Part shown: positions 1 through 8,828 of the stretch, piece after piece
Numbering within the stretch: position 1 is the first letter of the stretch
Layout: each line of letters begins with the position of its first letter
Origin: CAXXOK01 sp963675925
GTDB taxonomy: Bacteria > Bacillota > Clostridia > Christensenellales > Aristaeellaceae
Length of the DNA stretch: 64,000 bases
Reading direction: 5' to 3'
NCBI GenBank assembly: GCA_963675925.2
Contig: CAXXIB010000004.1
Coordinates: forward strand, 496,001 to 560,000
Notes under the pieces: generated by a model
Told to the model about the DNA's origin: nothing
Database searches by the model: none
Seen by the model: the letters and a program-made list of their open reading frames with translations, nothing else
Program-made: the position numbers and the translations under genes

Positions 1-410
1 GGATGTGTGTGTCAGGTTGCATACTGTCCTGTATGCACCTTCCAAATCCGGTACGACCCATTTGCTTGTACTGTATCGCAGGGCATCGGTTCCGTCAAGA
101 CAGTATGATGCCAGCACGTGAATCAGGTATGTACTATGCGGTATTGTTTAATTCAGAACAAACCCAGGCTCATTCATTACAATAATATTGAGCAGATTAA
201 ATTTGTTTTTCTCTATTCGTATTGTATAATGATATACACTGTGATTGATTCTCTTACTCATAAGTCCAATACATAAGTCGCATCCTTACAATAAGATCAG
301 CCTTTACTCCAAGAATACTGCACCATCGTTGACAATTTTAGATTTTAACCTAACACAAGATATTCATAAGTTTTGAATTCTACAAGCATCAGATGTAAGG
401 AGCGATAAAA
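1..410. other. Non-coding leader upstream of the RT-nitrilase gene
   Basis: I see no convincing gene here; the only small open frame (3-185) has no ribosome site and no recognisable features. There is a 7-bp hairpin (TGCATAC, 18-24, with GTATGCA, 31-37). A possible promoter TTGTTT-16-TATAAT lies at 203-230, and a weaker one (TTGACA, 329-334, then TAACAC) at 329-356. If the first is used the transcript has a leader of about 170 nt. Some defence reverse transcriptases carry a non-coding RNA upstream, so the segment is worth keeping in mind, but no such RNA is demonstrated. Confidence 0.4.
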
Positions 411-3400
411 ATGCAAAAAAGGAACTACTCGGATAATGAAATAATGGAAATTGCATACAAAAAGCTAAAGTCGAGTGTATATTTTGATAAAACACAGTTA
501 CCATTAAGAGATCAACTCGTCATCTATGAAGACGAGAATATCGAAAAAAAGCTAAATAGACTATTTGAATTTTTGAATTCAGATAATGAGCATGAATGGA
601 TAGAATTTCAAAACAGCATCATTGCTACAATAAATACATTTGTATTCCCCAAAAAGCTTAAGCCACCGACATCCGATATTATTCTCAATGATGATAATGA
701 AGCGAGCCAAATAGAAAAAGTACAGTACTTTATTGATATGAATGTCGACGGTCATATTCTTGGAGTACTATGGATTATACTGATAGGCACCTTAGTGGAT
801 GTTCGTGATGGTAACGGTTCCATTTATGAGCATTCCTATGGAAATCGATTGTGTAAATCTCTAGTCAACAAGCAATCAAAGCGAGTATCATACTCTCCAC
901 ATCTTTTTGAGCCATACTTCACACAGTATCAGAGTTGGCGAGACAAGGCACTCGATCACGCCAAAGAAAGATTGAATTCAGCGCAAGATGTGGTAATTCT
1001 AACACTTGATTTTAAGAGTTTTTTTTACTCCATTGACATTCAAGCTGATCAATATAGTGATATTTTGAGTTTTGTTAAATCGAACCTAGATACCTCTTTT
1101 AGCTTTGATGTTTATAAGAGACTTCATACGTTTGTTTATACTGTAATCGAAAGTTACTCCAAGATTCTTGAAAAAGTCAGCAGTGATCGTGATTTGCAAA
1201 TCGATGGTCGACGCATTTTACCCATTGGTTTTTTACCGTCAAACTTACTTGCGAACTGGGTTTTGACGCCATTCGACGATGCGATAATTAAAAGTTGGAA
1301 TCCCGTCTATTATGGGCGTTATGTTGATGATATTATCATTGTTGATAAAGTGGAAATTAACAGCCAGTGCCACTTTGGAGGAAGCAAGCAGAAATGCATT
1401 CAGGCAGAAAAAAACAAAATCATCGATTACTATTTCTGTGGGTGTCCTTCAACCCGGGAAACACCTTCAACTTGTAAAGATATCCATACTCTAATGACCT
1501 CTTCTGATAAGAAAAATCCAACAACAAAAAAAGAAGAGAGAATATATCGGCTCAATGGCAATGCTTTTGGTAAGTCGCTTGAATCTGTTAGCGTTCAAAA
1601 CGAAAAAATTAAAGTCTTCTATTTTCGGCATGACTCCACTCAAGCTTTATTGGATTGCTTCAAATCACAGATCGCCGAAAATGCAAGTGAGTTCCGATAT
1701 TTCCCGGATATGGACAACACTCTTTTGCATGATGATTTTAGCCAGATATACAGTCTAAAAAGTGATGACAGCATTCACAAACTCCGTGGCGTTACTGGTG
1801 TGGAAATTGATAAATTTGAACTGTCAAAGTTCCTAGGCAAGTATAGAAAAATCGGTAATATGATACGCGACAAGAACGAAATTTCAATTGATAAGTCATT
1901 GATTAACATTTTCAATCAACGTTCGATTGTCGATAACTCCTCCCAATGGGAACGCTTGTTTGAGATTATGATTGTAAATGATAGGCTTGATGACCTCAAT
2001 GTGTTGATCAACAATATCTTCAATGCAATTGGAAACCTTAAAATCCCTGGTGACAAGGTAACTACAAAAACTGCCGACAAAATGAAGCCAATACTCTATA
2101 CTCATGATGCGTTACTGCGTACTCTCCGTTCTGCGATCACACGTGTACTTGCTTTATACTGGGGCAGTAAAATAACAGATTTGATTAGCAATATTACCAA
2201 TGGGTTTGATGCGATTAAGGAGAAAATAGCAGTTAGTCCCGATGTTATTCAAGGTTATAAAGACTGTGAAATAACAGAACAACGAGAACGTTACCTAAAA
2301 ACGCGAATGGTGAACAAATACATTTTACCGCTGCTGGTTGATTGCATGAACTTGGATAGAATAAAGTCAAGCCAAAAACCCGTCCAACTTTGCAATCTAG
2401 AGAACTCTAAGTCTTTTATAAAAAACAACTGGGAATCTACGCCTTACAAATTTTACCCGTATATCGTTACACCTCACGAACTATCCTTCTCGCTTACATG
2501 CCGTCGTGTTTTTAGTGGTTTACAATTAGACAATCCAGGCGATCAAAAAAAGATGATAAAACGTCTATATTTCGAGTGGAACTATCCGAATACTCATAGT
2601 TCGTGCATTAGGCAAGACACTTGCGAAAAAAGCGAGATAATGCCCATAGAGGTTATTAAGATAGATACATTGTCTAGCCAGACTACGGCCAAAGATGTTG
2701 GTTTTCAACAGTTCGCGACTGTTGTTATTGATGACATTGACCACAATCAAACAATCAAGGTAGCTATTGGAAATGCACTACTAGTTGAAAAAGATTTTGA
2801 AGATTGCATGAGGGGCAAACCTAATCGCACAATAAAAAGATATAATCAAATGAAAGATTTGCTAGGATATGCTCTTCATGAGAGAGTAGAACTACTGGTA
2901 TTACCAGAAAACTACTTGCCGTTTGAATGGATGCCTGAAGTTGTGAGATTTTGTGCTCAAAACCAAATGGCCTTGGTTACAGGAATAGAGCACATTATAA
3001 CAGACAAAACAATTGGTTCTGAGAAAACAATTGAAGAAAGTGGACAGCACAGAGTCGCTTATAACTTGACTGCAGTCATACTCCCATATAAAAAGGAGCA
3101 ATATCCTTATGCATATCCAACATACCATAATAAAGTTCATTTCTCACCAGATGAGAAACGAAAACTGATGGGCCACAATATCATGCCAATACAAGGAAAT
3201 GGGTACCATTTATTTGGATGGAAGAATATATGGTTTTCCGTTTATTGCTGTTATGAGCTGGCCTCTATTAGAGATAGGACGCTCTTTCAAGCGTATGCAG
3301 ATATTACAATTGCAGTTGAATGGAATAGAGATGTAACATATTTCAGCAGTATTATCGAATCCCTTTGTCGCGATATACACTGTTATTGCATACAGGCAAA

Positions 3401-3674
3401 CTCATCTGATTATGGTGATAGTAGAGTCTTAGCGCCAAAAAGAACAATAGAGCGTGATCTCATAAAAACGAAAGGTGGCCTTAACAGTGTTATTCTATCT
3501 GAAGTGCTTAATATCGCAAAGTTAAGAGATTTCCAAATGCTGGAGTATGAGTTGCAGAAAGAGAATGTACGATTTAAGCCCACACCACCATCTTCTGATT
3601 ATGATAAAAGAATTATCAAAGAGAAAATTGATGGTACGTTGCTAGATTTCATAAAACACAATAATGATAATTAA
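411..3674 (+). CDS. Defence-associated reverse transcriptase fused to a nitrilase domain (DRT type 1/UG1-like)
   Basis: The 1087-residue protein joins a reverse transcriptase to a C-N hydrolase. RT motif A is visible as TLDFKSFFYSID (Asp200), a motif-B-like stretch as GFLPSNLLANW (273-283), and the catalytic box as YVDD (304-307). After YVDD lies an insert with Cys320, 329, 343, 345 and 355, possibly metal-binding. The C-terminal third carries the nitrilase triad: Glu833 (LPENYLP), Lys908 (HNKVHF) and Cys947 (YCCYEL), with normal spacing. RT plus nitrilase is the architecture known as DRT type 1 (UG1), an anti-phage system in which both activities are reported to be needed. Start: ATG with TAAGGAG at 396-402. 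The gene is far more AT-rich than its neighbours and lies beside a tRNA, suggesting horizontal acquisition. It appears to act alone. Assignment to UG1 rather than a related UG group is inferred from architecture. Confidence 0.88.
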   Translation: MQKRNYSDNEIMEIAYKKLKSSVYFDKTQLPLRDQLVIYEDENIEKKLNRLFEFLNSDNEHEWIEFQNSIIATINTFVFPKKLKPPTSDIILNDDNEASQIEKVQYFIDMNVDGHILGVLWIILIGTLVDVRDGNGSIYEHSYGNRLCKSLVNKQSKRVSYSPHLFEPYFTQYQSWRDKALDHAKERLNSAQDVVILTLDFKSFFYSIDIQADQYSDILSFVKSNLDTSFSFDVYKRLHTFVYTVIESYSKILEKVSSDRDLQIDGRRILPIGFLPSNLLANWVLTPFDDAIIKSWNPVYYGRYVDDIIIVDKVEINSQCHFGGSKQKCIQAEKNKIIDYYFCGCPSTRETPSTCKDIHTLMTSSDKKNPTTKKEERIYRLNGNAFGKSLESVSVQNEKIKVFYFRHDSTQALLDCFKSQIAENASEFRYFPDMDNTLLHDDFSQIYSLKSDDSIHKLRGVTGVEIDKFELSKFLGKYRKIGNMIRDKNEISIDKSLINIFNQRSIVDNSSQWERLFEIMIVNDRLDDLNVLINNIFNAIGNLKIPGDKVTTKTADKMKPILYTHDALLRTLRSAITRVLALYWGSKITDLISNITNGFDAIKEKIAVSPDVIQGYKDCEITEQRERYLKTRMVNKYILPLLVDCMNLDRIKSSQKPVQLCNLENSKSFIKNNWESTPYKFYPYIVTPHELSFSLTCRRVFSGLQLDNPGDQKKMIKRLYFEWNYPNTHSSCIRQDTCEKSEIMPIEVIKIDTLSSQTTAKDVGFQQFATVVIDDIDHNQTIKVAIGNALLVEKDFEDCMRGKPNRTIKRYNQMKDLLGYALHERVELLVLPENYLPFEWMPEVVRFCAQNQMALVTGIEHIITDKTIGSEKTIEESGQHRVAYNLTAVILPYKKEQYPYAYPTYHNKVHFSPDEKRKLMGHNIMPIQGNGYHLFGWKNIWFSVYCCYELASIRDRTLFQAYADITIAVEWNRDVTYFSSIIESLCRDIHCYCIQANSSDYGDSRVLAPKRTIERDLIKTKGGLNSVILSEVLNIAKLRDFQMLEYELQKENVRFKPTPPSSDYDKRIIKEKIDGTLLDFIKHNNDN

Positions 3675-3817
3675 GAAGAAGCATGTTTACAGAACTTTTA
3701 TTGACATATATTTCCCAAAGATACATTATGTACACTTCAGTTGCCTGATGATGGCTCAATTGAATAACTTCGACAGACTGATACTTGTCATTAGAAAAGT
3801 TAGAAACTGCAACACGA

Positions 3818-3852
3818 AAATAGCCGGAAGCATATAAACGCCCCGGCTATTT
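3818..3852 (-). terminator. Terminator-like hairpin between the RT gene and tRNA-Gln
   Basis: A 10-bp perfect stem (AAATAGCCGG with CCGGCTATTT) with T-rich flanks on both sides. It lies directly downstream of tRNA-Gln on the minus strand and 140 bp past the RT gene stop on the plus strand, so it could serve both. The T-run is short in each direction. Confidence 0.55.
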
Positions 3853-3933
3853 CCTTACTATTCTTCACTATTGGAAGATACAGCCGAACACACCATTTAC
3901 GAAGACAAATACTGGTTCGGATTTGGAATGGTC

Positions 3934-4007
3934 TGGCTGGGGAACTAGGATTCGAACCTAGACAATACGAGTCAGAGTCGTAGGTGCTACCGTTACACAA
4001 TTCCCCA
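3934..4007 (-). tRNA. tRNA-Gln (anticodon CTG)
   Basis: The minus strand folds as a 74-nt tRNA. The acceptor TGGGGAA pairs with TTCCCCA, followed by discriminator G and an encoded CCA. The anticodon stem TACGA/TCGTA encloses the loop CTCTGAC, giving anticodon CTG (codon CAG). The T-arm contains GGTTCGAATCC. The U1-A72 first pair is typical of bacterial tRNA-Gln. tRNA genes are common landing sites for mobile DNA, which fits the AT-rich RT gene next to it. Confidence 0.95.
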
Positions 4008-4021
4008 TCAGATGCCTAGTT

Positions 4022-4050
4022 ATTATACGAGCCATCCGGGGCGATGTCAA
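4022..4050 (-). promoter_or_regulatory. Sigma-A promoter of tRNA-Gln
   Basis: On the minus strand, consensus TTGACA (4045-4050) and TATAAT (4022-4027) are separated by exactly 17 nt. The -10 box ends 14 bp upstream of the mature tRNA 5' end. Confidence 0.85.
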
Positions 4051-4324
4051 GTGTTCAAAGCAATGTTTCACGCTGTGATAGGGCACAGGTAGGCTGGCGA
4101 ATTGCAGGTGAATTTCCGCTTCCATTCCGCAGGCCTGCGACGGGCAAAATCCGCCGCCAAAACACAGCACAAACCACGAAAGAATTATCCGCGACTTATA
4201 GTATTGTTTTTATTTTGTTTTTCAATTGCATAAAAATAACAACCAAACCGATTTATGCATGCGCTTGCGCTCTATTCCCCAATCGCAGCGCTCCATAGTC
4301 TTTTCTTTCCTATCAACATGCTTG
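4051..4324. other. Intergenic stretch without visible features
   Basis: This segment lies between the tRNA-Gln promoter and the peptide-importer promoter. I see no credible gene, RNA or strong repeat in it. Confidence 0.5.
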
Positions 4325-4353
4325 TTGAAGCACCCTCGGAAATGTTGTATACT
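4325..4353 (+). promoter_or_regulatory. Sigma-A promoter of the peptide-importer operon
   Basis: TTGAAG (4325-4330), a 17-nt spacer and TATACT (4348-4353), placed about 50 bp before the first importer gene. Confidence 0.75.
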
Positions 4354-4404
4354 ACCTTTGCATACTAATGTGCGTATATAAAAAAAGAATGCCGAGGAGA
4401 TTTA

Positions 4405-5328
4405 ATGACAAGCTATATTATCAAGCGGTTGGTGGCCGCAGTGCTGACGATATTCCTGATCGCAGCCATCACGTTCTTCATGATGCATTCCATTCCCGGT
4501 GGTCCGTTTACAAGAGAAAAACCCGTTCCGGATTCCATCATGCGGGTGTTAAATGAGAAGTATCATTTAGACGATCCCTTATTTACGCAGTTCATCGATT
4601 ATATGAAGGGATTGGCCACGTTTGATTTGGGCCCGTCTTTTTCCAAAGTCGGCGTTGAGGTAAACGATCTAATTGCCGGCGGGTTCCCGACCTCCGGTAA
4701 GATCGGGCTGATGGCGACGTTGCTAATCATTGTATTGGGTATCCCTATCGGGATCGTCTCCGCCCTCAAGCAAAATAAACCCATTGACTATTTTGTGATG
4801 TTTATGGCAACACTGGGGGTTACAGTTCCCAGCTTTGTTGTTGCGACGCTGATTATATACGTGTTTTCCGGGTTGCTTGGGTGGCTGCCGACCTTTGGGT
4901 TGGATTCGCCGCTTGGGTATATCGGCCCGGTGATCGCGCTAAGCGGCTACTCGCTTTCGTTTGTGGCGCGCTTAACCCGTTCATCGATGCTGGAAGTGCT
5001 GCGGCAGGATTACATCCGTACCGCGCGCGCCAACGGCATTCGTGAGCGCAAGGTCATGTTCAAGCACGCCATGAAAAACGCGCTGATTCCCGTTATCACC
5101 TATGTAGGCCCGATGATTGCCGCCATTTTGACCGGTTCGTTCGTCATCGAAAAGATTTTCGTGCTGCCGGGCATTGGGCGCTATTTCGTGGAAAGTATTA
5201 CAAACCGCGACTACACCACCATTATGGGCATCACGGTGTTCTACGCGGCGTTTTATATTATGATGGTTCAACTGGTAGACGTTGCCTACGCTCTGGTTGA
5301 TCCCAGAATTAAATTTGCGAAAGGATAA
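4405..5328 (+). CDS. oppB: Oligopeptide/dipeptide ABC transporter permease, OppB/DppB type
   Basis: At 307 residues this is the normal length for the family. The N-terminus MTSYIIKRLVAAVLTIFLI is the typical first membrane segment, and five further hydrophobic segments follow. The inner-membrane permease loop (EAA region) is visible near residues 195-225 (RQDYIRTARANGIRERKVMF), which contacts the ATPases. It should form the peptide channel together with the next gene product. Start: ATG with GAGGAG at 4394-4399. It is first in an operon whose order, B-C-D-F, is standard for Opp/Dpp importers. The exact peptide specificity cannot be read from sequence. Confidence 0.93.
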   Translation: MTSYIIKRLVAAVLTIFLIAAITFFMMHSIPGGPFTREKPVPDSIMRVLNEKYHLDDPLFTQFIDYMKGLATFDLGPSFSKVGVEVNDLIAGGFPTSGKIGLMATLLIIVLGIPIGIVSALKQNKPIDYFVMFMATLGVTVPSFVVATLIIYVFSGLLGWLPTFGLDSPLGYIGPVIALSGYSLSFVARLTRSSMLEVLRQDYIRTARANGIRERKVMFKHAMKNALIPVITYVGPMIAAILTGSFVIEKIFVLPGIGRYFVESITNRDYTTIMGITVFYAAFYIMMVQLVDVAYALVDPRIKFAKG

Positions 5329-5334
5329 TGAGCA

Positions 5335-6606
5335 ATGAGTGTTATTGATAAAAAGGAATTCGCATTCGTTGCTGATAAAGAAAAGCAAAGCGAAACCTTC
5401 CGGCCCTCCCTCACCTATTGGAAAGACGCCTGGCGGCGTTTAAAGAAGAACAAACTGGCCATGGTCGGCCTGATCGGCGTAATTTTGATTGTGCTGTTCG
5501 GCCTGCTTGGCCCTTACTTTACCAGCGTTTCGTATTCTGATCAGCAAAACAATTTCAAAAACCTGCCCCCAAGGCTTTCCCTCTATGTCTTAAACGACGA
5601 ACTGTCGGTGTATGTTTCCAACGACTATAACATGTTCGCCGTAGACAACGACGGAACCCTGACCTACCTTACACAGATAGAAAAGGTGTCCACTGCGCTG
5701 AACCGTTCGTTTACCGGCGCGGTTCTGTCGCCTTCGGAAAAGAAGAAGCAGCAGGCGGCATCCCAGACCGAGGCTGATTCTCATGTGAAGTACTATGCCT
5801 TCGGAGACGGCGAAATTGTGCTGGATTACTCCAACAAGCTGGTGGAAAACCCCACCGGTGATTATGACATCAAAATCACCTATGGCGAGTATGAGTCCAC
5901 CAAGCAAACCCGCACCATTATGAACAAGAAGTTCCCCTTCGGCACCGATGTGCTGGGCCGCGACCTGCTTACACGCGTCATGTACGGCGCACGCATTTCG
6001 CTGCTGGTGGCCTTGGTCGCAACGCTGGTCAACTTCATCATCGGCGTGCTATACGGTGCCTTTGCAGGCTTTGAAGGCGGTCGAACCGATAATATCATGA
6101 TGCGTATCGTAGACATTATCAACTCCATCCCGCTGATGCTGTATATCATCCTGCTGATGGTACTGGTAGGCAACAAAGGCATTTGGACCATTGTCCTTGC
6201 CATCGGTACCGTATACTGGGTCAATATGGCGCGTCTGGTACGCGGGCAGACTCTGGCGCTCAAAGAGCAGGAGTATGTGCTGGCCGCGCGTACGCTGGGC
6301 GTTTCCAAGTTCAACATCATCCGCAAACATTTAGTCCCCAACGCCATGGGTCCCATCATCATCTCCATGACCATGATGATTCCCTCGGCTGTCTTTACCG
6401 AAAGCTTCCTAAGCTTCATCGGGCTGGGCGTATCAGCGCCGATGGCATCGTGGGGCACGCTGGCCAATGCGGCCCTGCCGGGCCTTTTAACCTATCCATA
6501 CCAGCTGTTCTTCCCGGCGCTGGCCATCGCGCTGACTATGCTTGCGTTTAACTTCCTGGGCGACGGCCTTCGGGATGCGCTCGATCCGAGACTGAGGAAA
6601 GGCTGA
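5335..6606 (+). CDS. oppC: Oligopeptide/dipeptide ABC transporter permease, OppC/DppC type, with large extracytoplasmic insert
   Basis: The protein has 423 residues against roughly 300 for typical OppC/DppC. It begins with a cytoplasmic segment and a first membrane helix (about 43-62). An insert of roughly 125 mostly polar residues (about 70-195) then precedes the conserved FGTDVLGRDLLTRVMYGARIS motif (202-222) and the remaining helices. The insert faces outside by topology and may contact the binding protein. The EAA loop is seen in ALKEQEYVLAARTLGVSK. The start ATG lies 6 nt after the oppB stop, with AAAGGA overlapping that stop codon, so the two are translationally coupled. Inserts of this sort occur in some Clostridia. 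Confidence 0.92.
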   Translation: MSVIDKKEFAFVADKEKQSETFRPSLTYWKDAWRRLKKNKLAMVGLIGVILIVLFGLLGPYFTSVSYSDQQNNFKNLPPRLSLYVLNDELSVYVSNDYNMFAVDNDGTLTYLTQIEKVSTALNRSFTGAVLSPSEKKKQQAASQTEADSHVKYYAFGDGEIVLDYSNKLVENPTGDYDIKITYGEYESTKQTRTIMNKKFPFGTDVLGRDLLTRVMYGARISLLVALVATLVNFIIGVLYGAFAGFEGGRTDNIMMRIVDIINSIPLMLYIILLMVLVGNKGIWTIVLAIGTVYWVNMARLVRGQTLALKEQEYVLAARTLGVSKFNIIRKHLVPNAMGPIIISMTMMIPSAVFTESFLSFIGLGVSAPMASWGTLANAALPGLLTYPYQLFFPALAIALTMLAFNFLGDGLRDALDPRLRKG

Positions 6607-6616
6607 GGTGAGGAAG

Positions 6617-7638
<1,022 letters not shown>

Positions 7639-7642
<4 letters not shown>

Positions 7643-8637
7643 GTCAATCAGTGGACAAGCAAAAAATCCTACTGGAAGTCAATGGTCTGAAAAAGTACTT
7701 TGACGTCGGCAAAAAAATGTTCTCCCGCGAAGCTAAGAAGCTTAAGGCTGTAGACAACATTTCATTCTTCATCCGCCGTGGCGAAACCCTCGGCCTGGTG
7801 GGCGAAAGCGGCTGCGGTAAATCCACCACCGGACGCACGATCATCAAACTGTACGAGCCCACCGGTGGCCAGATTGTGTTTGACGGCGAGGACATTACCA
7901 ACTACTCCCAAAAACAAATGCTGCCGTTCCGCAAGCGCATGCAGATGATCTTCCAGGATCCGTATGCATCCCTCAACTCCCGCATGACGGTTACCGATAT
8001 CATCGGTGAAGGCATTGGCACCCATAACCTGTACTCGGGCAAAGCCCGCCAGGAACGCATATACGAATTGCTGGAGAAGGTTGACTTAAAGCGTGAGTTT
8101 GCCAACCGCTACCCGCATGAATTTTCCGGCGGACAGCGCCAGCGCATCGGCATCGCCCGCGCGCTTGCGGTTGAACCGGAACTCATCATTTGTGATGAAC
8201 CGATCTCAGCGCTGGATGTATCCATTCAGGCGCAGGTGGTCAACATGCTGGAAGATTTGCAGGATGAGATGGGCCTGACCTATCTGTTCATTGCCCACGA
8301 TTTGAGCATGGTTAAGCATATTTCCGACCGCATCGGCGTGATGTATCTGGGGCAGCTGGCGGAGGTTTGCGACAGCCAGGAGCTGTACCTGCACCCCCTG
8401 CACCCGTATACCAAAGCGCTGCTGTCGGCCATTCCCATTCCTGACCCGCGCAAAACCCGCAGCCAGAAGCGCATCGTGCTGCAGGGTGATGTGACCAGCC
8501 CCATCAACCCCAAGGAGAACTGCCGCTTCTGCAGCCGGTGTCCGCTGTGCGAAACCATCTGCAAGGAACAGGTGCCTGAAATGCGCGAAGTCGCCCCCGA
8601 TCATTTTGTCGCCTGCCACATGGTGGGACGCGGGTAA
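7639..8637 (+). CDS. oppF: Oligopeptide/dipeptide ABC transporter ATPase, OppF/DppF type
   Basis: The 332-residue ATPase carries Walker A GESGCGKST, the Q-loop region MIFQDPYASLN, the signature SGGQRQR, Walker B LIICDEPISALD and the H-loop IAHDLS. The C-terminal oligopeptide segment contains CRFCSRCPLCETIC. It starts in a 4-nt overlap with oppD and ends the permease/ATPase part of the operon, just before a strong hairpin terminator. The ATPase pair energises the importer. Confidence 0.93.
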
Positions 8638-8668
8638 AAACCGCATAACAACCCCCACGTATCAATAC

Positions 8669-8698
8669 GGCCGTGCATGGCAAATGCGCGGCCATTTT
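8669..8698 (+). terminator. Rho-independent terminator after oppF
   Basis: A 10-bp stem (GGCCGTGCAT, 8669-8678, with ATGCGCGGCC, 8684-8693; one G-T pair) with a 5-nt loop, followed by ATTTTA. It separates the membrane/ATPase genes from the binding-protein gene. Confidence 0.75.
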
Positions 8699-8745
8699 AC
8701 GTTTATGCATCCATTGTATATTCTATGTTTTCCTTAAAACGTTTC

Positions 8746-8774
8746 TTGACATCCAATGTTTTCCACATTATACT
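8746..8774 (+). promoter_or_regulatory. Strong sigma-A promoter of the binding-protein gene
   Basis: Consensus TTGACA (8746-8751), a 17-nt spacer and TATACT (8769-8774). With the terminator upstream, this lets the binding protein be made independently, and probably at higher level, than the permease and ATPases. Confidence 0.85.
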
Positions 8775-8828
8775 GGTACTACAATGTCGTACTGTCGACA
8801 AATCTAATTATACGGGAGGAAACTGCTC

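Noticed and set aside
3..185. A 60-codon open frame at the window start
   Set aside because: No ribosome site, no recognisable feature, and cysteine-rich random-like composition.
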